Shown here: piece after piece, positions 1-10,684 of the stretch
Layout of the letters: each line of letters opens with the position of its first letter
Position numbering within the stretch: the stretch's first letter is position 1
Notes under the pieces: model-generated
The model's input: only the letters and a program-made list of their open reading frames with translations
Databases searched by the model: none
What the model was told of the DNA's origin: nothing
Assembly (NCBI GenBank): GCA_025266875.1
Contig: JALLLT010000060.1
Span: forward strand, 62,001 to 126,000
Direction: 5' to 3'
DNA length: 64,000 bases
Source: Fennellomyces sp. T-0311
Lineage: Eukaryota; Mucoromycota; Mucoromycetes; Mucorales; Lichtheimiaceae
Program-made: the position numbers and the translations under genes

Positions 1-388
1 GCCATTGGATATCCTTGGGCAACTAATACAGAGTTATATGATCCAAGTTTCATTCATGCAAATCTTTTATTACCTGCGTGCTTTTTTCAACAAGTTCCTG
101 CACCTATGTATCATATTAATGAGTCAACTTGTGCAATCCCCAGTCAGGAATGGTATAATACATAGTTCTCTCCGAAATGACGTTGGCCGGCATCATAAGC
201 ATACTGTAGATCCGAAGCAGGCTTATATTTGCTGACAGCCACTAATCGAGTCTATCATTTTCGGATCAGTAAAAAAAAAAAAAAGATTGGAAAAAAGTTT
301 CTACCTGTTGAGAGCATTGGGATGCCTCCATGGCAGCGCGTACATTGGATAAATTCTCAACAATGTCGGCTCGACGTTGTTCAGCCAT
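1..388 (-). CDS. Pyridoxal phosphate homeostasis protein (YggS/PROSC family), 5' part
   Basis: Four exons run off the left edge: 388-305, 251-162, 103-74 and 22-1, with phase-0 GT-AG introns throughout. The joined protein starts MAEQRRADIVENLSNVRAAM and continues through TRLVAVSKYKPASDLQYA, GQRHFGENYVQELVEKSTQ and LPKDIQW. The blocks VAVSKYKP, HFGENYVQE and LPKDIQWH are the signature of the COG0325 family (bacterial YggS, yeast YBL036C, human PLPBP). The first lysine of VSKYK is the expected PLP Schiff-base residue. The family binds PLP on an alanine-racemase-like barrel, has no racemase activity and buffers cellular B6 vitamers. The C-terminal two thirds lie outside the window. The ATG at 388 is the only in-frame Met before the family core. 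The gene is divergent from the UQCC2-like gene with a 475 bp shared upstream region. Confidence 0.88.
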
Positions 389-863
389 GGTGTGATTGAA
401 TCGAAGAATGGGCCGGGTGAAAGCTCGTCGCGAGAAAGCAAACATGCTCTTTCCTCGGTATTTTAAACCAGCGACCGGCCTACTTTATCAGAGCTGAAGT
501 AGAATGATGTCAAAGGTGTGCTTGCCGACATACAACCCATGCGTAACATGGCTACTCACAATTGCTCATATTGCGTATCCATGCAACAAGGTGCTTGGAT
601 TTTGCATCACATTGGATAGACACTTTTGCTTTATGAAAATCATGCTTCCCTGTACATAATAAAACAGTGATAGAGCTGCTGGTTGTAATTCCATTGGCAA
701 TTGGCCTTACAAATGGGTCATTATAATGTTGACAGTAAAGTACTGATCTATGCGGTGTAACGCAGAAAAAGTAGGCCATTCCTCTTGGATCTTTTTTAAT
801 GCTCGCTTGCAACAGCGGGGTTTCCGAAGGGGTTGAACTAAACAAAAAAAATCTTCACTTGCA
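389..863. promoter_or_regulatory. Shared intergenic region between divergent genes
   Basis: The stretch lies between the start codons of the PLP-homeostasis gene (minus) and the UQCC2-like gene (plus), so it must hold both promoters. An open frame at 552-845 on the minus strand shows no recognisable protein features. I see no clear TATA box close to either start. Confidence 0.5.
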
Positions 864-1285
864 ATGTCGACACGCGCCGAAATCCATGCTTTATATCGAA
901 ACTACCTGCGGCTCGTGCGCGACTGGCCAGCTGATAAGGTACGGCCTAGACGTGATATGAAGCAAGTCTTGGCACAGCGCGTAGAAGAAACATTTCGACG
1001 ACCATTAGAGGATGACAATGTACCTCTCAACATGACTGAAGCCAAGCAGGAACTTGAAGCATTGGAGAAATTACTCAACAATGAATTCAAAAACAAGGTA
1101 TGTGTGTGTGCGTGTCTTTTGGAAGGTACAGAAGGCTAATGTATATGATAAAAAAGTATCCACTGTCCGACAAGATCCTGTCACCAGCAAGCAATCCTAA
1201 TTATTACACCCGCCTTGTTTCTGCCTTGGGCGCCGCAAAGGATACCGAAAAGAAGAGTGCTTTGGCTAAGCTTTTTGGCAAGTAA
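864..1285 (+). CDS. UQCC2/Cbp6-like mitochondrial complex III assembly factor
   Basis: Two exons, 864-1097 and 1157-1285, flank a 59 nt intron (GTATGT donor, GCTAATG branch-like site, AG acceptor) and give a 120-residue protein. The N-terminal segment LYRNYLRLVRDWPADKVRP followed by RDMKQVLAQRVEETFR matches the core of UQCC2 (mitochondrial nucleoid factor 1) and fungal Cbp6, where a YRxFLKL-x-WPxD motif precedes an RDLxxxLRQRVxxxFR helix. These proteins act in the mitochondrial matrix with UQCC1/Cbp3 to stabilise newly made cytochrome b. The YPLSDKIL stretch after the intron corresponds to the KYPxP segment of UQCC2. It also superficially resembles LYR-motif proteins, but the WPxD element favours UQCC2. 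Homology was recognised by eye only. Confidence 0.72.
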
Positions 1286-4200
1286 AAGCGACCTTGTCTC
1301 TGTTATGCAAAGCTATTACTATCACATATCATGTACATTCCTCTCTGCCACCACACCTTTCCCATCCATGTTTGTACAGACAGCATCATACACAAAAAGA
1401 AGTAATCTTTTGTCTATTCTCAAACACACCGCCAATCTTCAGCGCAACCAGAGAAAGATTTTCTTATATTAGATAATAAAGCTTCTTTATGGTAAGCTCT
1501 GGCATCTTTACGACACAATATTCCTGTTCGTCATTTTGAGTAGTCGCTGCTTTGCTAGCCATTTTAGATAAGTATGCAACTGAACTCTGCGTCCAGCATG
1601 GCCATAACTGATCGTTGAGGAATGTCCTACATCTAAAAACTTCCTCCATATTATTCGCTCGAGAAGCATGAATCCAATGTGTATCCTCAAATATGCTGTT
1701 CTTACTGTCTTGTCATCCATATCAGCTTTTTACAACTATGGAATCGACCCAAACCATTCTGGAATTCCCATAATAATACTGCATTTCAAATGCGTATCCA
1801 TGTCAATAGACGCACTTGATAAGTGAATTTGCCTCCAAAATATTCTGTAAAGCTCGTTCGCGGTAAAAATAATATTTTTTACAATCCTCGTATCGAACTG
1901 GCAGCGGAATCAGTTAGGTATCGTTAAACACGCTTACTGACCCGACCAGCGATTGAATCTCCTTGCTATGTACAGGGGCCGCTTTATATAATGATATTTT
2001 ATATAACGATAATTCGATATAACGATACAATTCTCGATGCATCGAAACAGTAATCACTGCCAAATCTCATTTTATATAACGATATTTTGATATAACGAAA
2101 AAGTTTGGGCTGCACCATCGTATCGTTATATAAAGCGGCCACTGTAGGTACATTTTGCAAAGAGTTTTACGGCGCATCCAGTCATAATAACGACTTGGAA
2201 TATTAACGGCGAAAAAAAAAACGCTTATTTGAAAAAATGCACTTTTTGATGGTTAAATGTGATTTACAAAGGGATTTTGGTACAAGAATGTGTTTGAATC
2301 TTTTGTGCTAAATGCTCCAAAACTCGTGCTTCATGGAACCGTTAAAGTTGTGCTTCTAGCGTAACTTGGGATCGATCTATGTCGAAAAGGAATCAGCTTC
2401 TGCTAAACGAAAGTAGACCAAAACGTTTTGAAATGGAAGAATTCAGAGGTGAAAAGCATACGAAACGAAATAACAGATCAAGAAAAACACCCGAATTGAA
2501 AATGATACAGAAGTGAGAAAAGTCGAAAACCCAAAGTCAAGCGTCTTGAGAAATCACTTTGAAAGCCTTTTTCGTTGAATAGAGACAGACCCAAGGATTG
2601 CATTCCTTGCTACATCGCCACCTTTGTGGAGAAATCGAGCATAGATCCAGTGATCTTAGCGGTTAGTCAACCAAACGACGCAGGAGAAATTTATTTTAAA
2701 AAATGTTATTTTCGCTTTTTTTCGAGATACAAATATTATTAGATTATGTCCTGCTTCATATTCTCTAGTAACTGGTACCAGCAAAAATCAATACGTGACA
2801 CTACAATTTGTGCTGCCAGCATGATTTGGGATCGAGATATGGTGAAAAATAGACCGACTTTGAAGAGAGTTGAACAAAAGGTAAAACCTATATACAGCAA
2901 GCTTAAAAAAAATAAAACAAGAAGTCAAAAGTAAAAAAGCATAGGAAACGGAATGCACCATGTGAAAAAGCTTATAGAATCATCTTTAAATACGTACATA
3001 CTTCAGCAGAAAAGCTCATTCATCATAGAGATTACCTTGTAGCCATGGCAACCAGTCCATCTATTACCCTAAGAACGTCATCCGCGTTGTAGTAGCTGTG
3101 GCAGTCATTACTATATGTCTGCAGCTATATCTTATCTCCTACTACGTATAACCTTGGACTATATTGCCGAGAACGTGTTTACACTTTTTGATATGGCCGT
3201 GTCAAATTGAAGAGCTTGCCTAGATTTTTTGTACCGGATGGATGACATGTAAATTTACGCGTAATCTGCATCCACTTCAATGTTAATACGCTTATAAAAT
3301 GATGATCATGCGTATCATTGTTTACTGCCTGCGTCTCCCTCAACAATGTTGCTCCCGCAAGACGCATATTTGTATATAATCTAGCATACAGTACCAGTTT
3401 AAAATAATGCAATGCTCGCCGTGTTGCTGATGCCGAAAAACATCCTAACAAGGCATCATGGTTTTCTTTTATTGATAAACATAAGAGCGGATGGGCATAT
3501 GCTGAAATACTTTATGAGAAGTGCAATGTAAACTACGAAAAATCATGCGTTGAACTTCATACGTCTTGCTTATACTGGGTCATATCCTAATATTAAAGTT
3601 AAAATTACTATAATACATCTGATGAGGATTTCCTTGACGCTTTACATGTGAATCACCTAAATGATAACAAAAGCTGATCAGCGTTTCTTTAGGAGATAGC
3701 GGAGGAAAAGAAACAGAATAAACAAAGGGGTTGCAGAGAACCTGTGGCCTTCAAGTGCTTGCACGTTAGTGTAACAACTCAAACTACAGAAATTAGAGAG
3801 CCTGTCTGCAAGGCCATCATCATTTGACAAGCACCTAATACGTCACTTCAATAACTTGCTGGGCGGCTTATATGCGAATCTATAGCGGGGCATAATCTAA
3901 GGATTCGGCGGAAAAGTCTATCGCATTTATCACTCCAAAATTTTTTTCCGGCTCATGCTTAATAGACCCGCTCTTCAGAAAGCAGTAGATGGACATGTAA
4001 GAATAATCGAGGCTGAGAGGAAGGTCGATCCATTGAATAAGTCCATCCATTTTCCAAAAGCTGATGGGTTACAATTCTTCTCGAAGCTTCGAGGAATACC
4101 TTTCCATACGGAGTATATAATGCTTTATAGATTGAGATTATATTTTGATACAAACTTAGCAGTATGATGTATCTAACATACTGTGAGAATAACATCCGTT

Positions 4201-4367
4201 TACTTACTAGAAGCAAACCTTGCATAACCGAGCATCCGGAGAAACAGGTGTGCATCTCACAATATTAAAGCTTAGATAAAGAGAGAGGACCGGGATGGAA
4301 CATTCAAACAAAGCCACGGCGGTGTCAAATAAACTTGTACCTCGCACGAAAATTCACACAGGCCCAT
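1286..4367. other. Gene-poor intergenic region
   Basis: About 3.1 kb between the UQCC2-like gene and ketopantoate reductase. It is AT-rich, its open frames are all short with no recognisable domains, and stops are frequent on both strands. It contains a 172 bp MITE (1973-2144) and two weakly similar direct segments near 2345-2480 and 2795-2940. No tRNA or rRNA was recognised. Confidence 0.6.
1973..2144. mobile_element. MITE with pogo/Fot1-like terminal inverted repeats
   Basis: The left end reads CAGGGGCCGCTTTATATAA and the reverse complement of the right end reads CAGTGGCCGCTTTATATAAC, so the two termini form an imperfect inverted repeat of at least 20 bp. Each end is flanked by TA (1971-1972 and 2145-2146), the target-site duplication of Tc1/mariner/pogo elements. 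The interior repeats the motif TATATAACGATA in both orientations around a central TCGATGCATCGA palindrome, so the whole element can fold back. CAGT ends with TATAACGA sub-repeats are typical of the pogo/Tigger/Fot1 branch. There is no transposase frame, so it is non-autonomous. Confidence 0.82.
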
Positions 4368-5333
4368 ATGCGCTTTCATATTCTCGGTACCGGTGCCATT
4401 GGCTGCCACATTGCCACTGAGCTTCGAGCAAGACACCCAGTGACCCTGCTGCTTCGCTCGCAACGAGCTGTTCAAGATTTTCGTAATCGCAACAATGAAA
4501 TCACATATAAGCGAGCTGACATGAAGCCTCGACAAGTGGTTGGGTTTGACGCTGTTGCCATGGGTAACGCCATGCCCAATATTGAAACTTTAGTCGTAGC
4601 AACGAAGGCGACACATGCAGTGGACGCTGTGCGTACTGTCAAACCGTATCTTACACCTCTGAGCACACTAGTCCTGCTTCAAAACGGTATGGGTGTGGCA
4701 GACGAGATTCTTCAGTCTTTATGGCCCAACACAAAGGAAGTACCTTCGGTGGTGATTGGTGTGAACCGGCATGCAGTGGAACGCTTGCAACACTTTTCGA
4801 TCCAGCATAACTCGGGATGGAACGACCCTGCGGGTGGTCTTGTATTGGGTGCGATGAACCATTCAAAAGCTTCGCAAGTGAAACCTGTGCTCAGTGCGTT
4901 CGCCGAGATTCCTGAAATGAATGCACATGTTGTGGACTGGCCCGAGCTTCAGCGTAAAATGATGCGCAAACTTGTGGTGAACGCGGCGATCAACCCAATT
5001 GCTGGCATTTTGGACTGTCACAACGGTGAGCTCCTCAGGAATCCGTGGGGAATGCAAGTTTCCAGACAGGTGTGCAAGGAAGCGGCTGAGGTGTTAACGG
5101 AGCTCAACACCAACACGGATGAGCTGTACCAGATGATTGTGGATATGCTCACTATCTCCAAGAACAATCGGTGTTCAACGGTCCAGGATTTCCGCGCAAA
5201 GCGGTTGACAGAGCTCGACTTTATCAATGGATACTTGTGCCAGCTGGCCAAGGAACGCAATGTGGATGTCCCAACCAACCAGTTCTTGCTAGACATGGCC
5301 CATGCCAAGGAGCGCATTATGGGATCATCGTAG
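4368..5333 (+). CDS. 2-dehydropantoate 2-reductase (ketopantoate reductase)
   Basis: A single exon of 321 residues. It reduces 2-dehydropantoate to pantoate with NADPH in pantothenate and CoA synthesis (bacterial PanE, yeast Pan5). The N-terminus MRFHILGTGAIGCHIATEL is a Rossmann GxGxxG fold with the glycine motif at residues 7-12. It is followed by a VATKATHAVDAV strand and the LLQNGMG motif. The C-terminal helical domain carries MMRKLVVNAAINPIAGILDC, including the K/N pair expected of the catalytic site, and the RCSTVQDFRAKRLTELDFIN block typical of ApbA_C. The ATG at 4368 was chosen because it starts directly at the Rossmann strand. The frame is open 11 codons further upstream but has no ATG there. 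An extra 5' targeting exon cannot be excluded. Confidence 0.9.
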   Translation: MRFHILGTGAIGCHIATELRARHPVTLLLRSQRAVQDFRNRNNEITYKRADMKPRQVVGFDAVAMGNAMPNIETLVVATKATHAVDAVRTVKPYLTPLSTLVLLQNGMGVADEILQSLWPNTKEVPSVVIGVNRHAVERLQHFSIQHNSGWNDPAGGLVLGAMNHSKASQVKPVLSAFAEIPEMNAHVVDWPELQRKMMRKLVVNAAINPIAGILDCHNGELLRNPWGMQVSRQVCKEAAEVLTELNTNTDELYQMIVDMLTISKNNRCSTVQDFRAKRLTELDFINGYLCQLAKERNVDVPTNQFLLDMAHAKERIMGSS

Positions 5334-5443
5334 TTACCCTTTCATAATCCATAGACGATCTAGACAACTTACCATTTATGCAAAACCATCGATAAAATAA
5401 TTTTTTTGCCCCGAAAAAAGTGTGTTGCTGATTCGCATCCTCC

Positions 5444-8400
5444 ATGCATCCCGATTCAGACACAGGTGATGCCAAACGGCAAGGCACACAAAACACGAAC
5501 AGCATGGTCTCGGCAGTCAATTCTGGCAATGCCATCGAAGCTTTGAAAGGGAGGATTATTGCAACACACAAACTTTTGAGATATCTTGACACTGCCCGTA
5601 AAGGTTAGAAGTCAAATGATTGATCGAGCCCAACAATGAGCTCACGAATCCTTGATAGATTTGCAGAATGAGAAAGATCGCGCAGCAGGATTAACGGATC
5701 AGCTCAAACAATTGGAAGCCGAGCATGATCTCGTAAAACAAAAGCTCAAGAATCGAGAAGTAAGTTATTGTTTACTACATATGTATCCAAGGCGACCGCG
5801 TAGTAACGCGTTTGATTTAGATGTACGCGAAGCAACTCGAGGCAGCAGCGGACGATCGAGCAAACAAAAAGAAGACAGAAAGCGTTGAAGTTGCTAAGCT
5901 CAAAAAGGATCTGGCAGCCATGAAGCAGGCAAAAGATTCCATGCAAATATCGTATCGGTCGTTGCAAGATGAGAACATTAAGCTGAAGCGAGAACGCGAA
6001 GCATGGACGAAAGAACGGGAAGATTTTGAGGAGGAAAAGATGGAGAAATCCATTGATTACGAGATGCTGCAAAATTCGCTGACCGAAGCCAAAGAGGAAG
6101 CAGCCACTTTGCAGCAAAAGGTAGCGGATCTGCAACAGGAGCTTCTGAAAAAGAGTGCTATCGTTCCTACCCAGCAACCAGTGGCACCGTCTTACCATGA
6201 TAATGACCTCCTGGCAGAGCTACAAAAGTACGTCGAAGAGAACAGAAGGCTGCTCAACGAAAAGGTAATCGAGCGATTAAACGGAGTCAATCAGTGTTCT
6301 AATACTTGATTAGCGAGTGTTGCAAGATCGGTTTACAGAGCAATTGGTCATGAATGCAGATATGGACAAGCAGCTGCGTGAAGCAAGCTTGGTGAGTTGG
6401 ATAGCACGGGAGAAAAGAAGGGATTGTAGTTACTTATTCTGATGATTTAGGGTCGCTTCCTCCCCGGAGCTTCGAATGTTGCGTCTTCATCCCAATCATT
6501 GGTGCTATCACCGCGAACACCAGCAAGCCCGAAGCAGCAACGCACTTATCCATCTGTTACCAGCACAGTAAAGTCACCGCCTTCCGCCATCGTCCCTTCT
6601 ACTCCTGTAGCAAAAGCGTCGCGACTTATTGCACCAGCACCGCAACGAATAACACCAGCGAAAAAACCTCAAGCACCGAAAACAAAACTGGAAAAGCTAG
6701 CTGGGATGCGTTTAACTGGAATCCAGCGTAAACGAGCGAACGATGAATCTACTGTGGGTCCGGGACGTCCTGCCAAAAGGCCAAGTGTACCGCCAGCTCC
6801 CACCGGAATTAAAGGTATTATGAACCGCTCTCGTTGCGTACCATAAGTCTGACCATCTATATTATACCAGACAATGCTGTTAACAAGCTGCTAAAACTTG
6901 CACCAGGAGAAGCGATGGCTGCCTTACCAGAGACAGCCAAGATTATTGCACAACACAGACTTCACGACCCAAACGGAACCAACATGCTATTCAGTAGTAT
7001 AGCGTTGCTGCTTAAGGAACTGAAGAGCCACAGCAACCCCACCAGCAAAGGCTCGGGAACAAATATGGATATGGGAGTGTATGGTGTCCCTGGAGGAATT
7101 CACGTTTTGAGCCCAAACTGCATAATTACTCCGGAACGAAATATTGCTTGGGTGGTATATGCATATTACAGTTTACATGAACGAGAGCTCCTTCATGAGT
7201 TTACCGGATGGGCCATGACGCAGGCGCTTGAGTTTCTGAAGGTTTCAAAGACTGGGCTTGCATGGTAAGTGCAATGACTACGATGTGGATCATACGTGTC
7301 GCTAACCGCGGATTTTTAGTCGATATATCCGATTGCTGGCAATGGTACTTCGACAAGCAAACGATAAAAAACGAATGCACGTTTTCTGTTACGATGTAAT
7401 ACGAACCACCCCGTTGAAGGACAACGCTGTCTTTCCAATGTTAAACATCGCATTGTTATGGCCCGATGTCTTAAAATTAAGTGCCATTGCAACAGGTAAG
7501 AGTGAATAGCGAAGCTATGTATATTCGATCTAATGCTAGATTTCTAGCTGGGTCAGAAATGGTTGTCAAGGCAATTCAAAGTGCATGTGTTGCTTATATT
7601 CAATCTACGGATGAAAACAAGGCCAATCTGCAGCTGGTAAGCGTCTCGATGGATAATGTATGATACATTACTCATGTCGTATCGTCTGATTTCTCTAGAC
7701 TTACCAATACTTCATCCAATTATGTGGTTGGCCAGCAATACACGAAACGGTCCCACTAGAAAAGCGCATTGTGGAATTCACGGAAGTACTGTTATCGGGA
7801 GAATTTAAACAAATCGCATCGTTAAAGCCAGGTACTTGGACAAATAACGTCAGAAACAAACACAAACTTATTTGCTGTCACTTAGATGCGTTTGCTGACT
7901 TGCGATTCAACTTGGTCAAATCTTTTGAACTCGTCTATTACCGCCTGAATAACTGGGAATCCATATACAATGTTTTTGTGATTCAGGTGCTGTGGCCGCT
8001 TATGCGAGATGTACAACTTGCAGACACCTGCCTGGAGCTCATGGGTATGTTCATTCGATGTATACACAAAAGCGAAACTAATTTCTTTTTATAGCTGTCG
8101 TTGTGCATTTGGGAACCCTGACAAAAGATTTCCTTGCTCCACGTCGTGGTCGGCACCCTCAAAAGGAGAACGAGCAGTCGGCTGATATAGAGGCAATTCG
8201 CCAGAAGTTCGTCCAAGCATTAAACATTAGCAACGCTTGTCTGGAAGGTAATAATAGTTTGGATTGATACGGAGCATTATACTAACCACATGATAGACGA
8301 ATTCGATTTGCAAGTCACGTCTGCGAAAGGCCTGATTATGCTTGCAAGCGGAGATGTCAACCGGGTCATGCCTGTCATTGAATGGTACCAGAAAATCGAC

Positions 8401-8499
8401 TGCCATTTCAGCAAAAGACTGCCTCTGGAGTTTGCCAAAACTTTATCCAAGTTGACAACTGTCGTTAGGTCCACCTTGGTATCCACACCCTCACTGTAA
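5444..8499 (+). CDS. ICE1-like little elongation complex subunit (tentative), coiled-coil protein
   Basis: Twelve exons join in phase: 5444-5603 (donor at 5598 also possible), 5659-5759, 5821-6264, 6314-6391, 6451-6814, 6871-7264, 7320-7495, 7548-7636, 7699-7831, 7886-8044, 8095-8247 and 8297-8499. The protein is about 817 residues. Residues around 50-260 form a long coiled coil, next comes a Pro/Ser/Lys-rich linker with PAKRPSVPPAP-type basic patches, and the last 400 residues are helical. That C-terminal part has YIRLLAMVLRQANDKKRMHV, then LLWPDVLKLSA, then FELVYYRLNNWESIYN with VLWPLMRDV, and finally SAKGLIMLASGDVNRVMPVI. This order resembles the conserved C-terminus of metazoan ICE1 (KIAA0947), which scaffolds ELL for Pol II snRNA transcription. 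ATRIP or another coiled-coil scaffold is the alternative. The call rests on remembered family patterns. Confidence 0.48.
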
Positions 8500-9780
8500 A
8501 AAAAAAGAATATGTATAATAGCATTCACCATTATATCTCGTCTGTTTATATCCTCCACAAATATAGCATCACATCCACTACAGTAACAATTGCATAAACA
8601 TGTAACACTGGAGCACGCAATATGACCCGGGAGTATACACAGCCATTTATTCGTTTGGCACAGTAGCAAAAGGGACATTTTGTACAGCATTGAGCGGGAT
8701 TCCGAGATATGTCTTCCGTCTGTTAAACTTAATCACCTGTACCACCCGCTGTTGCCATTCACGAGATCGTTATAAGCCGCGTACGTAGAATTCAGCGATA
8801 TAAGCAACATGTGAGGTGGCTCTAGGATACTGATACAAAATTTTGTCCCCTGAATGGCTCGGCGAACATACATATTACATATTATCTTGGTGAACATTAA
8901 GGCTGGTAACACTTATATGCAATGGTGACACAGTTTCTAGATGTCATGACATAAAAATTCCCAGCAGTCAACGTTATGGAGGCTATTCAGTTAAAGATCT
9001 CGGAAATGGCGATAAAAAGATACTTCAGCAAGAGGGAGAACGAGAGGGAAAACGAAACATGAAACGATATGTCATTTCTTTATCCTGCAATATATTTATA
9101 TTGGCGGCTGTTGACAAAAACAAAGAATATACAGTTATATCCCTTTTCGGGAATGGTTCCACTGTCTAGAAAACTTGACTCTGTGTGAATGGTGGCACAT
9201 GAAGAGAGCGCGTTTAGCCGATAGGTGTCAGGAAACGATACCCTATGGAATTGGTTTTTCCCATTTCTTCATCATGTACCGGTATCAGAATCCAACTGAT
9301 GCTTGCCTTTTTCGAAAGTTAACCGGACTATAATTATCTACATAAAGCGATTTTCCACGAAAGAATTTCTTAATAAACTAGGGCAATGCAGTAATCGGGA
9401 TCATGGAAACTCGTTTCATCGCCAACTTAACGCTTATCTATAGATTTTACAACGAACGGGAAATTTTTTGGGGGTATAACAATTCGTGGAGTAGAAAGAG
9501 ATGCCGAATAGCCACGGTTTGAAAGAGTACACACATTTGAGTTTGCACCCCGAAACATTACGTGGCAAGCAAGAGGCACCCATTACCTGGTTGTGGTAAC
9601 TCTAAAATAGCAAGTTACCCCTTGCAAAGGGCAATTTGGGGGTGTTCTAGGTCAAAACTCAGAAAACCAAGCACTGACATCCGCCCATTTTTTTGTACCA
9701 CGAATTGATATATAAAGAACGCTTGGCAACCCATCTGCCAACGTGTTTTTTTTTCTTTCCAAAAAATATCACTTTAAACC
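8500..9780. other. Intergenic region without recognisable gene
   Basis: About 1.3 kb between the ICE1-like gene and the MIR-domain gene. The longest open frame (8277-8690 minus) overlaps the last exon of the upstream gene in antisense and has no domain. The right-hand end holds the MIR-gene promoter with a TATA box. A short hairpin-prone run with ACCCC and GGGGG arms lies near 9615-9645. Nothing else supported. Confidence 0.5.
9709..9716 (+). promoter_or_regulatory. TATA box of the MIR-domain gene
   Basis: TATATAAA occurs 65 nt upstream of the ATG at 9781, followed by a T-rich leader. The position and consensus fit a core promoter. Confidence 0.55.
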
Positions 9781-10684
9781 ATGTGTAAGTTTATTAAGAC
9801 GCGCTTATCGTTATGCGAGATACTGATGATTGAATCTATATAGCTGACTGCGAAGAAGAATTTGTTGAGGAGCAACAGGAGGAGGAACAATCCAACTTTG
9901 AGCAGGGTTCCCGTCCCGAGGACGGCACTGTCCACTATGGGTAAGTATTTCACACTATCGTATTGTTTCTTTCTGTGAATCAGAAAATAACCCAATGGTT
10001 CAAAAAGCAACATCATCTACTTGAAGCACATTTCCACCGGCCGATACCTCGTCTCTCAGGATGGTGAGAACTATGAAGAAGGCAGTGGTCAGCAAAAGGT
10101 AAAAAAGAAGTGATGCCATGTTCCGGTGTACATTCTCTAAACCTCTCTCCATATAGGTTGTTGGCTGCGACGATGATGGTGATGACTCTGTCTGGCTCGT
10201 CCTCCCCATTGTTGGCCAAGAAGATCAAATGAGCTACCAGGTCGGTTTCGATGACCAGTTCCGTCTCCAACACGTTGCCACCGGCCGTTACCTCCACTCC
10301 CACCCCGATATCCCAAGTCCTGTCACCGGTCAGCAAGAAGTTACTGCCTTCGACGGTGAGGATGAGAACGATATCTGGCAACTCCAGGCCTTCCCAGACA
10401 TGGAATATGATCCCGAGGACTATGTAAGTGCTTTTCTATATGGAGGAAAATTCATTTGGGATATTGAACGATTTCTTTTAGCTCTGGCATCTTGATATCC
10501 CCGTGGTGATCCGCCACGTCATGACTGGCCAAACTCTGTAAGTTATAAATGCAATTAAATAATTGAACCATAGACTGACACCTTTTACTATAGTCACAGC
10601 CACGATGAGGCTCTTGATGATGACCACAACGAGGTCACTGGCTATGTTGGCACTGATGAGAACGATCAGTGGCAGGCTGTCTAA
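9781..10684 (+). CDS. MIR-domain (beta-trefoil) protein without signal peptide
   Basis: Six exons, 9781-9784, 9844-9940, 10008-10098, 10157-10423, 10482-10537 and 10594-10684, give 201 residues. The first exon is only ATG plus one base. After an acidic N-terminus (MSDCEEEFVEEQQEEE) come three repeats of the MIR motif: YLKHISTGRYLVSQ, RLQHVATGRYLHSH and VIRHVMTGQTLHSH. Two of them are followed by a [D/E]ENDxWQ element. This is the pattern of MIR domains in SDF2, protein O-mannosyltransferases and IP3 receptors, usually lumenal or membrane-associated. Here no hydrophobic leader is visible, so the protein is predicted to be cytosolic. It is short, with nothing but the trefoil and the acidic tail. 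Substrate unknown; ligand binding is only inferred from the fold. Confidence 0.8.
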
